Positions 44,167 through 54,020 of a stretch of 64,000 nucleotides of DNA are shown here, piece by piece. Location: positions 1,488,001 through 1,552,000 of the forward strand of contig NZ_CP109078.1 in NCBI RefSeq assembly GCF_035917455.1. Direction: 5' to 3'. A program made the position numbers and the translations under genes. Numbering within the stretch: position 1 is the stretch's first letter; each line of letters starts with the position of its first letter. The notes under the pieces are model-generated. The model did no database searches. It was not told where the DNA came from and saw only the letters and a list, made by a program, of their open reading frames with translations. This DNA is from Micromonospora sp. NBC_01796 (GTDB lineage Bacteria; Actinomycetota; Actinomycetes; Mycobacteriales; Micromonosporaceae).

Positions 44167-44952
44167 CTAGCCGGCGAGGCCGTCGATCCGGCGCAGCTCG
44201 TCGGCGCTCAGCGAGAAGCCGAACACGTCGAAGTTGGCCCTGATGCGCTCCGGGGTGACCGACTTGGGGATCACCACCACCCCGTGGTCGATGTGCCAGC
44301 GGAGCACCACCTGGCTCGTCGTGACCCCGTGCGCCCCGGCTATCTCGACCAGCACCGGATCGTTCAGGTCGGTGCTCTTGAACGGGCTGTACCCCTCCAA
44401 CGCCACCCCGCGCTGCCGGTTCTCCGCCTCCCGGTCCGGGTCGTACAGCGACGGGCCCCAGCGGATCTGGTTCACCGCCGGCGCCACCGAGGTCGCCTGG
44501 ATCAGCACGTCGAGCTGGGTGGTGCTGTAGTTGCTCACACCGACCGCCCGGGCCAACCCCTCGTTGCGTACGGCGAGGAACTCCCGCCAGGTGTCGAGCC
44601 CACCCCCGCGCTGCGGCGGCCAGTGGATCAACCACAGGTCGACGTGGTCGGTGCCGAGGGCGGCCAGGCTCTCGCCCAACGTCCGCCGCTCGTGTCCGGC
44701 GTGCTCGGGCGGGAGTTTGGTGGTGAGGAAGACCTCCTCGCGCGGCACCCCGCTGTCCCGCAGCGCCCGCCCCACCTCGTCCTCGTTGCCGTACGCGGTG
44801 GCGGTGTCGATGTGCCGGTAACCGGCCTCCAGGGCGGCCCGTACCGCCTCGTAACAGGCCCGGCCGGTGGCCTGCCAGGTGCCGAAGCCGACCAGCGGCA
44901 TGGCCACCTCGCCGGGCAGGGCGACCGTCGGTTGGTCCACGGATGAGGTCAT
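44167..44952 (-). CDS. Aldo/keto reductase, 2,5-diketo-D-gluconate reductase-like
   Basis: Protein of 261 residues. AKR family 5-type motifs: MPLVGFGTWQATGRACYEAV, the catalytic Asp and Tyr in HIDTATAYGNEDEVGRAL, Lys in FLTTKLPPEHAG, then VDLWLIHWPPQ and VVIPKSVTPERI for the NADP-binding end. Enzymes of this type reduce sugar ketones and aldehydes with NADPH. The ATG follows GGAG. It is divergent from thrC across about 205 bp. The true substrate is not shown by sequence. Confidence 0.9.
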   Translation of the reverse strand: MTSSVDQPTVALPGEVAMPLVGFGTWQATGRACYEAVRAALEAGYRHIDTATAYGNEDEVGRALRDSGVPREEVFLTTKLPPEHAGHERRTLGESLAALGTDHVDLWLIHWPPQRGGGLDTWREFLAVRNEGLARAVGVSNYSTTQLDVLIQATSVAPAVNQIRWGPSLYDPDREAENRQRGVALEGYSPFKSTDLNDPVLVEIAGAHGVTTSQVVLRWHIDHGVVVIPKSVTPERIRANFDVFGFSLSADELRRIDGLAG

Positions 44953-45157
44953 GGGATCTCCTACCCACAGCGGCCGGGACCATGCACGGGGTCACCGGAC
45001 CGGGAGAGAATACCGGTGGCGGTGACGACCCGGACGGCGACGGACGCCTGCGTACGCCCGGTCAGCCGCCCGGCGTACAGTTTCTGATCTTCGGACCTTT
45101 TCCTGTCGGGGACGCGGTCCGGGGCCGTCCCGCCGCACGGACCACCCGAGGAGAACG

Positions 45158-46366
45158 GTGTACCTGACCCACCTGGAGTGCCCGCGCTGCGGCGACACCG
45201 CCGAGGCCGACCAGCCACAGAACCTCTGCTCCTGCGGCTCCCCGCTGCTCGCCCGGTACGACCTGGACGCGGTGGCCGCCGCGGTCAAGCCGGCGGAGTT
45301 CGCCGGTCGTCCGGCCGACCTGTGGCGCTACCGGGAACTGCTCCCGGTGGCCGACCCGGCGTACGTGACCACGCTCGGCGAGGGCTGGACGCCGATGGTC
45401 GCCGCCCCCCGCTACGGCGCCGGGATCGGGCTGCCCGGACTGCTGATCAAGGACGAGGGACTGATCCCCACCGGTTCCTTCAAGGCACGCGGCGCCGCCG
45501 TCGGGATCTCCCGCGCCAGGGAGCTCGGGATCCGCCGGGTGGCGATGCCGACCAACGGCAACGCGGGTGCCGCCTGGGCCACGTACGCCGCCCGTGCCGG
45601 CATCGGGGCGACCATCGCCATGCCGGTCGCCGCGCCGACCATCACCCGCCGGGAGTGCATCGCCGCCGGTGCGGACCTGCACCTGATCGACGGTTTGATC
45701 AACGACGCCGGGCGGTACGTCGCCGGCTTGATCGCCGCGTCGGCGGACTCCCCCGAGGGCCCGATCTTCGACGCGAGCACGCTCAAGGAGCCGTACCGGC
45801 TCGAGGGCAAGAAGACCATGGGGTACGAGATCGTCGAGCAGCTCGGGTGGCAGGTCCCCGACGTGATCCTCTACCCGACCGGGGGCGGGGTCGGGCTGAT
45901 CGGCATCCACAAGGCGCTGCACGAGATGCGGCAGCTCGGCTGGATCGGCGACCGGTTCCCCCGCCTGGTGGCGGTCCAGTCGACCGGCTGCGCCCCGATC
46001 GTGCGCGCCTTCGGTTCGGGCGCCCGACGGGCCGAGCCGTGGGTCGACGCCCAGACGGTGGCGTTCGGGATCACCGTGCCGGCGCCGCTCGGCGACGAGC
46101 TGATCCTGGACGCGCTGCGGGACACGGCGGGAACCGCGATCGCCGTACGCGACGAGGACATCCTGGCCGACCTGCGTGAGTTCGGTGCCCGGGAGGGTCT
46201 GCTGCTCTGCCCCGAGGGCGCGGCGTGCCTGACGGCGGCGAAGCAGCTCCGGGCCGGTGGCTGGATCCGGGCCGACGAGCGGGTGGTGGTGCTCAACACC
46301 GGCGCCGGCCTGAAGTACCCGGAGACGATCGACGCCGACAACCTTCCGGTGCTGCCCCGCCCGTGA
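45158..46366 (+). CDS. thrC: Threonine synthase
   Basis: Protein of 402 residues; the GTG start follows GAGGAGAAC. The N-terminus carries a zinc-ribbon-like segment (CPRCGDTAEADQPQNLCSCG) found in one class of threonine synthases. PLP Lys is in IPTGSFKARGAAVGIS, the phosphate loop in TNGNAGAAWATYAA, and the C-terminal part ends with VLNTGAGLKYPETID. It converts O-phosphohomoserine to threonine. The pyridoxal fold II family also contains cysteate synthases and related enzymes, so threonine synthase is the best but not the only reading. It is not linked to hom or thrB here. Confidence 0.82.
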   Translation: MYLTHLECPRCGDTAEADQPQNLCSCGSPLLARYDLDAVAAAVKPAEFAGRPADLWRYRELLPVADPAYVTTLGEGWTPMVAAPRYGAGIGLPGLLIKDEGLIPTGSFKARGAAVGISRARELGIRRVAMPTNGNAGAAWATYAARAGIGATIAMPVAAPTITRRECIAAGADLHLIDGLINDAGRYVAGLIAASADSPEGPIFDASTLKEPYRLEGKKTMGYEIVEQLGWQVPDVILYPTGGGVGLIGIHKALHEMRQLGWIGDRFPRLVAVQSTGCAPIVRAFGSGARRAEPWVDAQTVAFGITVPAPLGDELILDALRDTAGTAIAVRDEDILADLREFGAREGLLLCPEGAACLTAAKQLRAGGWIRADERVVVLNTGAGLKYPETIDADNLPVLPRP

Positions 46367-46501
46367 GCCGGGGCGGTTGCCACGCCGGTAACTCCGCGAA
46401 ACCGCCCGAGGCGCCTGTGAACGGCGCAGAATTGCGGTAATCACGCAGTCTGTCTCGATACGGGACAGACCGCGCGTACCGTTGCCTCGGGAGGATCCGC
46501 G

Positions 46502-48616
46502 ATGACGCCGCGACCGCAGTCCGAACCCACCGCCAAGTCTCGGCAGCTGGCCGCCGCCGAGGTCGATCCGCTGACCGGGTACCTGACCACGGATCAGGGG
46601 ATCCGGGTATCGGACACGGACAACTCGCTGCGGGCCGGCGCCAGGGGGCCGAGCCTGCTCGAAGACTTCCACCTCCGCGAGAAGATCATGCGGTTCGACC
46701 ACGAGCGGATCCCGGAGCGGGTGGTCCACGCGCGCGGGTCGGGGGCGCACGGTTACTTCCAGGTGTACGAGTCGCTGGCCGACCGTACCGCCGCCACCTT
46801 CCTGCACGACCCGTCGGTCCGTACGCCGGTGTTCGTCCGGTTCTCCACCGTCCAGGGATCCAGGGGCTCGGCGGACACCCCGCGCGACGTACGCGGCTTC
46901 GCCACGAAGTTCTACACCGAGCAGGGCAACTTCGACCTGGTCGGCAACAACATGCCGGTCTTCTTCATCCAGGACGGGATCAAGTTCCCGGACCTGGTGC
47001 ACGCGCTCAAGCCCGAGCCGCAGCACGAGATGCCGCAGGCAGCCTCGGCGCACGACACGTTCTGGGACTTCGTGTCGCTGCAACCGGAGACGATGCACCA
47101 CGTCATCTGGCTGATGTCCGACCGGGCGATCCCGCGCAGCTTCCGCACCATGCAGGGCTTCGGCGTGCACACGTTCCGGCTGGTCAACGCGAGCGGCCGG
47201 TCGACCTTCGTGAAGTTCCACTGGACCCCGGTCCTCGGCACCCACTCGCTGGTCTGGGACGAGGCGCAGAAGATCGCCGGCAAGGACCCGGACTTCAACC
47301 GCCGGGACCTGTGGGAGGCGATCGACGCCGGCCACTTCCCGGAGTACGAACTCGGCATGCAGTTCATCCCGGAGGACCAGGAGTACGCCTTCGACGACAT
47401 CGACCTGCTCGACGCGACGAAGATCATTCCCGAGGAGGTGGTGCCGGTGACCCCGGTCGGGCGAATGGTTCTCGACCGTAACCCGGAGAACTTCTTCGCC
47501 GAGACCGAGCAGGTGGCGTTCTGCATCGGCAACGTGGTGCCGGGCATCGACTTCACCAACGACCCGCTGTTGCAGGCCCGGCTCTTCTCCTACCTCGACA
47601 CCCAGCTCACCCGGCTGGGCGGCCCGAACTTCGCCCAGATCCCGATCAACAAGCCGGTCGCGCCGGTGGCCAACCACCAGCAGGACGGCTTCCACCAGCA
47701 GACCATCCGGCGCGGGCCGGCCAACTACCACCCGCACTCGATCGGCGGCGACGGCCCGCTGATCGCCGGGCCGGACCAGCAGCCGTTCGTCACCTACCCG
47801 GAGACGGTGGACGGCCCGAAGGAACGTCGTCGCAGCGCCACCTTCGCCGACCACTACAGCCAGGCCACCCTGTTCTGGAACAGCATGTCCGACTGGGAAC
47901 GGCAGCACATCGTGGCCGCGTACCGGTTCGAGCTGGGCAAGGTCACCCGGCTGCCGATCCGCGCGCTGATGGTGACGCACCTCAACCGGATCGACCACCA
48001 GCTCGCCACCGCCGTCGCGGCCGGGATCGGGGTGCCCGTACCGGAACCGGAGGGCGAGAACCACGGCCGCACCTCCCCCGCCCTGAGCCAGGCACTGACC
48101 GCCCGGGAGACGGTCCTCGGCCGGAAGATCGCCGTCCTGGTCACCGACGGGGTGGACCGGGAGAGCGTCACCGTCCTGGAGCAGGCCCTGACCGCGCTGG
48201 GCGCCACCGTGGAACTGCTCGCGCCGGTCGACGGGAACGTCACCACCGCCGACGGCGTCGACCTGCCGGTCACCCGGGCGATCACCACCGTCGCCTCGGT
48301 CCTCTACGACGCCGTGGTGCTGCCGGCCGGTGAGGACGCCGCGCTGGCGCTGACCGCCGACGGGTACGCGGTGCACTTCGTCGCCGAGGCGTACAAGCAC
48401 GCGAAGCCGATCGGCGTACTCGGCAGCGGGTTGGCGGTGTTCAACCAGGCCGGGCTGACCGCCCCGGTCCCCGACCGCAGCGGCGTGGGCCGGGCAGCCG
48501 GCGTGATCGTCCAGTCAACCGCCGGCCCGGCCAGCGACGACTTCGTAGCGGCCTTCGTGGAGGACATAGCCCACCACCGCCACTTCGACCGCCCCCTCGA
48601 CGTCATCCCCGCCTAA
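46502..48616 (+). CDS. katE: Large-subunit (clade 2) haem catalase
   Basis: Protein of 704 residues, much longer than small-subunit catalases. The core has the essential His in [13 protein letters not shown], Asn in [14 protein letters not shown], and the haem-ligand Tyr in [15 protein letters not shown]. The last 140 or so residues ([20 protein letters not shown] onward) form the extra flavodoxin/GATase1-like domain of HPII-type catalases. It degrades hydrogen peroxide in the cytoplasm. ATG follows GGGAGG at 7-base spacing. It is convergent with the GH15 gene across a hairpin region. Confidence 0.95.
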   Translation: MTPRPQSEPTAKSRQLAAAEVDPLTGYLTTDQGIRVSDTDNSLRAGARGPSLLEDFHLREKIMRFDHERIPERVVHARGSGAHGYFQVYESLADRTAATFLHDPSVRTPVFVRFSTVQGSRGSADTPRDVRGFATKFYTEQGNFDLVGNNMPVFFIQDGIKFPDLVHALKPEPQHEMPQAASAHDTFWDFVSLQPETMHHVIWLMSDRAIPRSFRTMQGFGVHTFRLVNASGRSTFVKFHWTPVLGTHSLVWDEAQKIAGKDPDFNRRDLWEAIDAGHFPEYELGMQFIPEDQEYAFDDIDLLDATKIIPEEVVPVTPVGRMVLDRNPENFFAETEQVAFCIGNVVPGIDFTNDPLLQARLFSYLDTQLTRLGGPNFAQIPINKPVAPVANHQQDGFHQQTIRRGPANYHPHSIGGDGPLIAGPDQQPFVTYPETVDGPKERRRSATFADHYSQATLFWNSMSDWERQHIVAAYRFELGKVTRLPIRALMVTHLNRIDHQLATAVAAGIGVPVPEPEGENHGRTSPALSQALTARETVLGRKIAVLVTDGVDRESVTVLEQALTALGATVELLAPVDGNVTTADGVDLPVTRAITTVASVLYDAVVLPAGEDAALALTADGYAVHFVAEAYKHAKPIGVLGSGLAVFNQAGLTAPVPDRSGVGRAAGVIVQSTAGPASDDFVAAFVEDIAHHRHFDRPLDVIPA

Positions 48617-48631
48617 CCCGCCGCCCTCCTC

Positions 48632-48664
48632 TTGAAGATCGCGCTCCCGTTGAAGATCGCGCTC
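48632..48664 (+). repeat. Direct repeat of a 15-bp motif
   Basis: TTGAAGATCGCGCTC occurs at 48632-48646 and again at 48650-48664, separated by three bases. The pair stands immediately next to the hairpin at 48666-48715. Confidence 0.8.
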
Positions 48665-48665
48665 A

Positions 48666-48715
48666 TGTAGAGAAAGAGTGGCTATTCCTCCGGGGGTAGC
48701 CACTCTTTCTCTACA
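48666..48715. terminator. Perfect 19-bp hairpin between katE and the GH15 gene
   Basis: TGTAGAGAAAGAGTGGCTA (48666-48684) is mirrored exactly at 48697-48715, around a 12-nt loop. It separates convergent genes (stops at 48616 and 48723). The arms are AT-richer than the genes around them, like the repeat at 32581-32638. Confidence 0.8.
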
Positions 48716-48722
48716 AGAGGCG

Positions 48723-50540
48723 CTACCCCCGGAAGGCGGGGTCGGCCTCGGTGAGTTGCCAGGCGGCGTTGATGAGGCCTACGTGGGAGAGGGCCTGGGG
48801 GGTGTTGCCCAGGTGTTGGCCGCTGGCGGGGTCGATCTGCTCGGCGAAGAGTCCCAGGTCGTTGCCCCGGGCCAGGGTACGTTCGAAAAGGGCCTCGGCC
48901 CGTTCCCGCTCACCGGCCAGGACCAGGCACTCGACCAGCCAGAACGTGCAGAGGACAAACGCGGCCGGGTCCCCCGACCAGCGCCGGATCAGCCCGTCGG
49001 TGCCCAACCGGCTCTCGATCGCCTCGATCGTCGACCGCATCCGTGGATCGGTCGCCGGCAGGAAGTTCGCCAGCGGCATGATCAGTGCGGAGGCGTCCAG
49101 TTCGTCGGTGCCGATCACCCCGACGTACGCGCCGAGACGTTCGTTCCAGCCGTCGGCGAGCACCATCTCCCGGATCTCGTCCCGGACCGTGGCCCAGCGG
49201 TCGACCCGCGATCGGGCGTCCGTACCGAGCTTGGGTGCGAGTTGCACCGCCCGGTCCAGCGCCACCCAGGCCATCACCTTCGACGACAGGTACTGCCGTT
49301 CGGCGCCCCGCTCCTCCCACATGCCGCAGTCCGGTGCCCGCCACGTGCCGACCACCTCCTCGGCGAGGCTGATCAGCATCGCCCGCAGCTCCCCGTCGAA
49401 CTCGCCGAGCTGGTCACTGAGCCGCTTGGTAGCGGCGAAGATCTCACCCGGTACGTCGAGCTGACGCTGCCCCCAGGCGTCGTTGCCGACCCGGACCGGA
49501 CGGCTGCTCGCGTACCCGCGCAGGTGGGCCAGGGAGTGTTCGGTCAGGTCCCGCTCGCCCTCCACCCCGTACATGATCTGCACGGGTCCGGGGCCGATCC
49601 GGCCGGCGGAACGGGCCGCCCAGGCGAACAGGCGGGACGTCTCGTCCGGGCAGGCGGCGATCCAGAGGGCGTGCATGGTGAACGCGAAGTCGCGCAGCCA
49701 GGCGTACCGGTAGTCGTAGTTCCGGCTGCCGCCGGGGTCTTCGGGTAGCGAGGTCGTGGCGGCGGCCACCAGGGTCCCGCTCGGCACGTACGTCAGTCCC
49801 TGCAACACCAGTGCGCTGCGCCGGACCTGGTCTGCGTACCGGCCCTCGTAGTGGTGCTCCGCGTCGAGCGAGCGCCACGACCGTGCGGTGTCGGCGACGG
49901 TGGCCCGCCGGGCCGGGTCGCCCGGCGGCACCGGGGCGTACGCCTGCGTGTAGGCCAGGTCGAACGGGATCACCTGACCCGCGGCGACCTCGAACTCGGC
50001 GGTGGCGTGGCCCCGCTCGCAGCGCACCGGCACCGGGGCGCTCATGGTCAGGGTCGCCGGCCCCGCCGCCGCCACCACCCTGTTCCCCTGGTGGTGCACG
50101 TACGGCGCCAGCAGCCCGTACTCGGGTCGGGGTACGAACTCGGTGCGCATCCGTACGCTGCCGGCGAGCCCTTCGACGACCCGGAGCAACACCGCCGGCG
50201 AGCGGTGCCCCAGGTCGTGCCCGCGCGCCCCCGGTTCGAGAGCGAGCGCGTCGGTGACCGCCACGCTCCCGCTGTCGGTGTGGTGCACCGTACGCAGGAC
50301 CAGCGTGCCGGGCAGGTACTCCCGCTCGGTCCGGTATCCGGGCCCGCCCCGGTCGACCGGCGCCAGGAGCCAGTGCCCGGCATCCGGGTCGAGCAGCCGG
50401 CCGAAGACGGAGGGGCTGTCGAACCTGGCCGGGCACCACCAGTCGACCGAGCCGCCACGACCGACCAGGGCGGCCGACCGGCAGTCGGAGAGGAAACCGT
50501 AGTCGGAGATCGGGGCGTCGGTCTGCGGTGGCTCGGACAC
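48723..50540 (-). CDS. Glycoside hydrolase family 15 (glucoamylase or trehalase type)
   Basis: Protein of 605 residues from a GTG start. The N-terminus (ISDYGFLSDCRSAALVGRGG, then SVDWWCPARFDSPSVF) is the beta-sandwich opening of bacterial GH15 proteins. The (alpha/alpha)6 barrel follows, with NYDYRYAWLRDFAFTMHAL and the acidic motif CGMWEERG near the catalytic Glu. No signal peptide is present, so it acts inside the cell on malto-oligosaccharides, isomaltose or trehalose. The mycobacterial GH15 homologue is a trehalase, so that activity is plausible, though not certain. The gene stands alone, and its stop is next to a 19-bp hairpin. Confidence 0.88.
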   Translation of the reverse strand: MSEPPQTDAPISDYGFLSDCRSAALVGRGGSVDWWCPARFDSPSVFGRLLDPDAGHWLLAPVDRGGPGYRTEREYLPGTLVLRTVHHTDSGSVAVTDALALEPGARGHDLGHRSPAVLLRVVEGLAGSVRMRTEFVPRPEYGLLAPYVHHQGNRVVAAAGPATLTMSAPVPVRCERGHATAEFEVAAGQVIPFDLAYTQAYAPVPPGDPARRATVADTARSWRSLDAEHHYEGRYADQVRRSALVLQGLTYVPSGTLVAAATTSLPEDPGGSRNYDYRYAWLRDFAFTMHALWIAACPDETSRLFAWAARSAGRIGPGPVQIMYGVEGERDLTEHSLAHLRGYASSRPVRVGNDAWGQRQLDVPGEIFAATKRLSDQLGEFDGELRAMLISLAEEVVGTWRAPDCGMWEERGAERQYLSSKVMAWVALDRAVQLAPKLGTDARSRVDRWATVRDEIREMVLADGWNERLGAYVGVIGTDELDASALIMPLANFLPATDPRMRSTIEAIESRLGTDGLIRRWSGDPAAFVLCTFWLVECLVLAGERERAEALFERTLARGNDLGLFAEQIDPASGQHLGNTPQALSHVGLINAAWQLTEADPAFRG

Positions 50541-50591
50541 CGCCCCCGGATACCCCGATCCCCGCCACTCACCGCGCGACGATCATTGGTT

Positions 50592-50984
50592 TCAGGAGGT
50601 CGGCGGTTCGTCCTTGCCGGCTTCCTCGGCCGCGTCGGCCTCCTCCTTGGTCCGGTGCACCGCCTTGTCGGCGTGCTCCGGCGGGCCGTAGACGGTGTAG
50701 AGCACCAGTGGGTTCGGGCCGGTGTTCACGAAGTTGTGCTTCGTCCCGGCCGGGACCACCACCAGGTCGCCCTGGGCCACCGCCTTGGTCCTGCCCGCCA
50801 CCCGGGCCTCGCCGGTGCCGCTGACGAAGGTGAGGATCTGGTCGGTGTCCTCGTGGACCTCCTCGCCGATCTCACCGCCGGCCGGGATGGTCATGATGAC
50901 GAGTTGGGTGTGCTCGCCGGTCCAGAGCACCTGACGGAAGTCCGGACTCTTCTCGGCGACGGTCGCGATAGTGAAATGCTCCAT
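50592..50984 (-). CDS. Small cupin-domain protein
   Basis: Protein of 130 residues. The ATG at 50984 follows AAGGAGG at 6-base spacing; an upstream reading to 51257 has no similarity. The cupin core is HTQLVIMTIPAGGEIGEEVH with the metal-type motif G-x5-H-x-D (EVHEDTDQILTFVSG), and the second motif is VVPAGTKHNFVNTG. Cupins of this size are metal-binding enzymes or sensors. The 30-residue C-terminal end (Lys, Glu, Ala, Asp-rich) is charged and likely disordered. Substrate unknown. Confidence 0.8.
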   Translation of the reverse strand: MEHFTIATVAEKSPDFRQVLWTGEHTQLVIMTIPAGGEIGEEVHEDTDQILTFVSGTGEARVAGRTKAVAQGDLVVVPAGTKHNFVNTGPNPLVLYTVYGPPEHADKAVHRTKEEADAAEEAGKDEPPTS

Positions 50985-51258
50985 GTCCGCCTCCTTACCC
51001 GGATGGGCACCGGATGACGCGCGCCAATTGGTGGCGGGATGGAGGTTTGCCGGCCGCATGGGTGGGAACGTCAATATCTGACCGGCGCTACGGAGAACCT
51101 TCAGGCCGGTCGAGCCAGGTCCCCGCTGGCGTACCGCCGAAGGGCTGCGGTGGTGGGAGACGGCCAGAGCGCGGCGACGCCCGACGGGGTCGGGCGGCGC
51201 CGCGCGCTCATGTACCCGCCCGTTGCCCGCCCCACACCTCTTGCCCGTCCCGGACACC
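50985..51258. other. Intergenic region without a gene
   Basis: No frame has the codon bias of neighbours. It must hold the promoter of the cupin gene, and its distal end carries the hairpin at 51259-51295. Nothing else was recognised. Confidence 0.5.
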
Positions 51259-51295
51259 AGTGGTCCCCGGGACGTGGCATGTCCCGGGGACCACT
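51259..51295. terminator. 15-bp perfect hairpin downstream of the small beta-rich gene
   Basis: AGTGGTCCCCGGGAC (51259-51273) pairs with its complement at 51281-51295 around a 7-nt GTGGCAT loop. It lies 10 bp past the stop at 51306 on the minus strand. Confidence 0.8.
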
Positions 51296-51305
51296 GCCGG
51301 GGGTG

Positions 51306-51719
51306 TCAGGAGAGCACAGCGAGGTGGAACGCCCGGTCGGCCGGGACACCGGCGGAGGTCCAGGTTTGGACGAAGACTCCGTTGGCGACGCCGCTCCGAC
51401 CGACGACGGCGATCTCACCCGAGGGGGAGGTGCCGACGCTGCCGGTGAGCCCGATCGTGCCGACGTAGGCCGAGCCGGTGACGTCGTGGCTGAACACGAC
51501 CTGGTACTGGCCGACGGCGACGCGGGCGGCCGAGACCACGCCGAAGCCGCGTACGACGGCTCCGGTGCCACCGTTGATCACGGCGAAGAAGGTCTGGGCG
51601 GTGGGCGGCAGCCCGGCGGTGGTCGCCGGTACAAACTCGACGCCCACTCCGGCCGCTTCGGCGGCACTGGCGGACGGCTGCTCGGTCGACTTGCCCTTGC
51701 TGGTGGCGGATTCGGACAT
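51306..51719 (-). CDS. Small beta-rich protein of unknown function
   Basis: Protein of 137 residues. The ATG follows AAGGAG. Residues 1-25 are polar (ESATSKGKSTEQ) and probably disordered. The rest alternates Val/Gly/Thr/Ala in beta-strand patterns (GAVVRGFGVVSAARVAVGQY, then QVVFSHDVTGSAYVGTIGLT). The segment VGQYQVVFSHDVTGSAYVGTIG resembles the C-terminal module of many secreted or surface actinobacterial proteins. There is no signal peptide. No family is recognised. Confidence 0.6.
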   Translation of the reverse strand: MSESATSKGKSTEQPSASAAEAAGVGVEFVPATTAGLPPTAQTFFAVINGGTGAVVRGFGVVSAARVAVGQYQVVFSHDVTGSAYVGTIGLTGSVGTSPSGEIAVVGRSGVANGVFVQTWTSAGVPADRAFHLAVLS

Positions 51720-52013
51720 GGTGATGCTCCTTGCTGGAGCAGGCTGGACGGCAGCCTGCGGGGGATGGGAGAAAATGGAACAGATCCATTGATCTATGGG
51801 AAAAACCGAGATTCCCACCTGATCAATGCCATTTACCTCCTTAAGGCTAGGCCCGACTACCGCCAGTGACCAGGTCGTACACCTGTACAATCAACGACAG
51901 ACGTCCCTAAATACGAGCAGGCTTCACAAATCGTTCGACCCGCGTCGTCCTATGTGGACAATGTGTTGATGTCGGTGCTGCTCCGAAGGGGTGGAAGGTC
52001 AATCGGCGGAACG

Positions 52014-53180
52014 TCAGCCGATGACCGCCGGGCGCAGAAAACGCCGGACCTCGCGTACGGCCGCACGCCCGGCCCGGTTCGCGCCGATTGTGCTCGCCGA
52101 CGGACCGTAACCAACCAACTGGATCCGGGGATCCGCGACCACCCGGGTCCCGTCCATCGTGATCCCGCCACCCGGTGCCCGCAGCCGCAGCGGGGCGAGG
52201 TGGTCCAGGGCGGCCCGGAACCCGGTGCACCAGAGGATCACATCGGCGTCGACCGTACGACCGTCGGCCCAGACGGCCCCGTCCGCAGTGATCCGGTCGA
52301 ACATCGGCAACCGGCGCAGGACGCCGCGTTCCCGCAGTTCGCGTACCCGGGGTGTGTCGACGAGCCCGGTCACACCGACCACGCTGCCCGGCGGGCGACC
52401 GGCGCGTACCGCCTCCTCCACCAGGGCCACCGCGGCCCGGCCGTGTTCCTCCCGGGTGAACTCACCCTCCCGGAAGACCGGCGGCCGGCGGGTCACCCAG
52501 GTGGTACGGGCGACCTCGGAGATCTCGCCGAGCAGTTGCACCGCCGAGGTCCCGCCACCGACCACGAGCACGTGCTTGCCGGTGAACTCGGCCGGACCCC
52601 GGTAGTCGGCGGTGTGCAACTGCCGCCCCCGGAACAGTTCCTGTCCCGGGTAGTGCGGCCAGAACGGCCGGGTCCAGGTGCCGGTCGCGTTGATCAGGGC
52701 GCGGGCGGTCCAGGTCGTTTCGCCCCCTGCCCCTTCGGCGGGGGCGGCGACCACGTCGAGGCGCCCGTCTGGGCGGTCCCGTACGGCGTCGACCCGTACC
52801 GGCCGATGCACCGGGAGGCCGAACTCCCGCTCGTACCGCTCGAAGTACTCGGCCACCACGTCGGCCGCCACCCTGGTCGGGTCGGGCGTCCCCAGCGGCA
52901 GTCCGGGCAGGTCGTTGATCCCGTGTACGCCGTCGAACCGCAGCGTCCGCCACCGGTGCCGCCACGCGCCGCCCGGCCCGTCGTCGCCGTCCAGCAGCAC
53001 GTATCCGGACTCGGGCGCGAACCCTGCCCGGTGCAGGAAGTAGCCGGCGGAGAGTCCGGCCTGACCGGCTCCGATCACCACGACGTCGACATCACGGCCA
53101 TCCACGGCCGGTACAACCACCGGGCCGGCGGGATCCGTACCGGTTGCCGGCGTCGGTCGGCTCACATCGCGGTCCGGCAT
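52014..53180 (-). CDS. Flavin-containing monooxygenase / FAD-NAD(P) oxidoreductase
   Basis: Protein of 388 residues. The first Rossmann motif is VVVIGAGQAGLSAGYFLHRA (FAD). The second is HVLVVGGGTSAVQLLGEISE (NADPH). A Baeyer-Villiger/FMO-like fingerprint is expected between them, and the sequence FGLPVHRPVRVDAVRDRPDG matches the interdomain region. The C-terminal DVILWCTGFRAALDHLAPL is the conserved ATG-type motif. The substrate is unknown. It is divergent from an aquaporin gene with only 73 bp between starts. Confidence 0.85.
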   Translation of the reverse strand: MPDRDVSRPTPATGTDPAGPVVVPAVDGRDVDVVVIGAGQAGLSAGYFLHRAGFAPESGYVLLDGDDGPGGAWRHRWRTLRFDGVHGINDLPGLPLGTPDPTRVAADVVAEYFERYEREFGLPVHRPVRVDAVRDRPDGRLDVVAAPAEGAGGETTWTARALINATGTWTRPFWPHYPGQELFRGRQLHTADYRGPAEFTGKHVLVVGGGTSAVQLLGEISEVARTTWVTRRPPVFREGEFTREEHGRAAVALVEEAVRAGRPPGSVVGVTGLVDTPRVRELRERGVLRRLPMFDRITADGAVWADGRTVDADVILWCTGFRAALDHLAPLRLRAPGGGITMDGTRVVADPRIQLVGYGPSASTIGANRAGRAAVREVRRFLRPAVIG

Positions 53181-53253
53181 GACAGCCCCGACATGGAGCC
53201 ATAATCGGGAGGAAATGTCGCCGGAACGACTGAAAGGTTCCTATCCTGACAAC

Positions 53254-54009
53254 ATGGACAACACCAAACGCTACGGCGCGGAGTTCCTCGGCACCCTGCT
53301 GCTGGTCTTCTTCGGCGTCGGCAGCGTCATCGCCGCCCGTGTCGAAGGCGGCGTGGTCGTGGTGGCCCTGACCTTCGGCTTCATCCTGCTCGTCCTGACC
53401 TACATGCTCCTGCCGCTCTCCGGCTGCCACGTCAACCCGGCCGTGACGCTCGGTGCCCTGCTCACCGGCCGGATCTCGCTGGCCGGGGCGATCGGCTACT
53501 GGATCTCCCAACTGGTCGGGTCGGTGATCGGCGCACTCCTGCTCTGGATCCTGGTCAAGGGCGGCGACGTGGTCGACCAGAGCGGCGCTCTCGGCACCAA
53601 CGGGTACGGCGCCAACATCAACCTCGGCGGCACATTCCTGCTGGAAATCGTGCTCACCTTCCTCCTGGTCCTGGTCATCCTCACCGTGACCAGCCGGTAC
53701 GAGCAGCGCGCGATCGCCGCCGTCGCCATCGGGCTGGCCATCGCCGCCTGCCACCTGGTCGGCGTCGCGCTGGACGGGACGTCGGTGAACCCGGCACGGT
53801 CGTTCGGCCCGGCCCTGTTCGAGGGTGGCGCGGCCCTGTCCCAACTCTGGGTCTTCATCGTGGCGCCGCTGATCGGCGGGATCCTCGCCGCCCTGGCCCT
53901 GCCGCTCACCCTGGGTCCCGACTGGCGCAGCCCCGCCCTCGCACCCAGCCCGGGACCCGGCGGACCCGCCCCGGCTCCCGAACCACCGGCACCGCCCGCC
54001 GTCGCCTGA
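53254..54009 (+). CDS. Aquaporin (MIP family)
   Basis: Protein of 251 residues with six membrane segments and two NPA boxes, Asn61 in HVNPAVTLG and Asn179 in SVNPARSFGPAL. Arg182 after the second box is the selectivity-filter arginine. The layout, ending in a Pro/Ala-rich tail (residues 225-251), is typical of AqpZ-like water channels; glycerol transport is less likely because no GlpF-like Asp is found. ATG 53254 is chosen because it begins the conserved helix; an upstream ATG at 53215 has GGGAGG only two bases away. It is followed by a hairpin. Confidence 0.9.
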   Translation: MDNTKRYGAEFLGTLLLVFFGVGSVIAARVEGGVVVVALTFGFILLVLTYMLLPLSGCHVNPAVTLGALLTGRISLAGAIGYWISQLVGSVIGALLLWILVKGGDVVDQSGALGTNGYGANINLGGTFLLEIVLTFLLVLVILTVTSRYEQRAIAAVAIGLAIAACHLVGVALDGTSVNPARSFGPALFEGGAALSQLWVFIVAPLIGGILAALALPLTLGPDWRSPALAPSPGPGGPAPAPEPPAPPAVA

Positions 54010-54020
54010 GGACGTCCAGC

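Noticed and set aside
44953-45157. Riboswitch or leader attenuator before thrC
   Set aside because: No Thr/Ile-rich leader peptide, T-box core or paired terminator/antiterminator was recognised; it is only a GC-rich divergent promoter region.
45062-48400. Very long open frame on the minus strand across thrC and katE (over 1100 codons)
   Set aside because: Its translation is Gly/Arg/Val/His-rich without any domain, and it lies antisense to two well-supported genes. High GC content keeps such shadow frames open.
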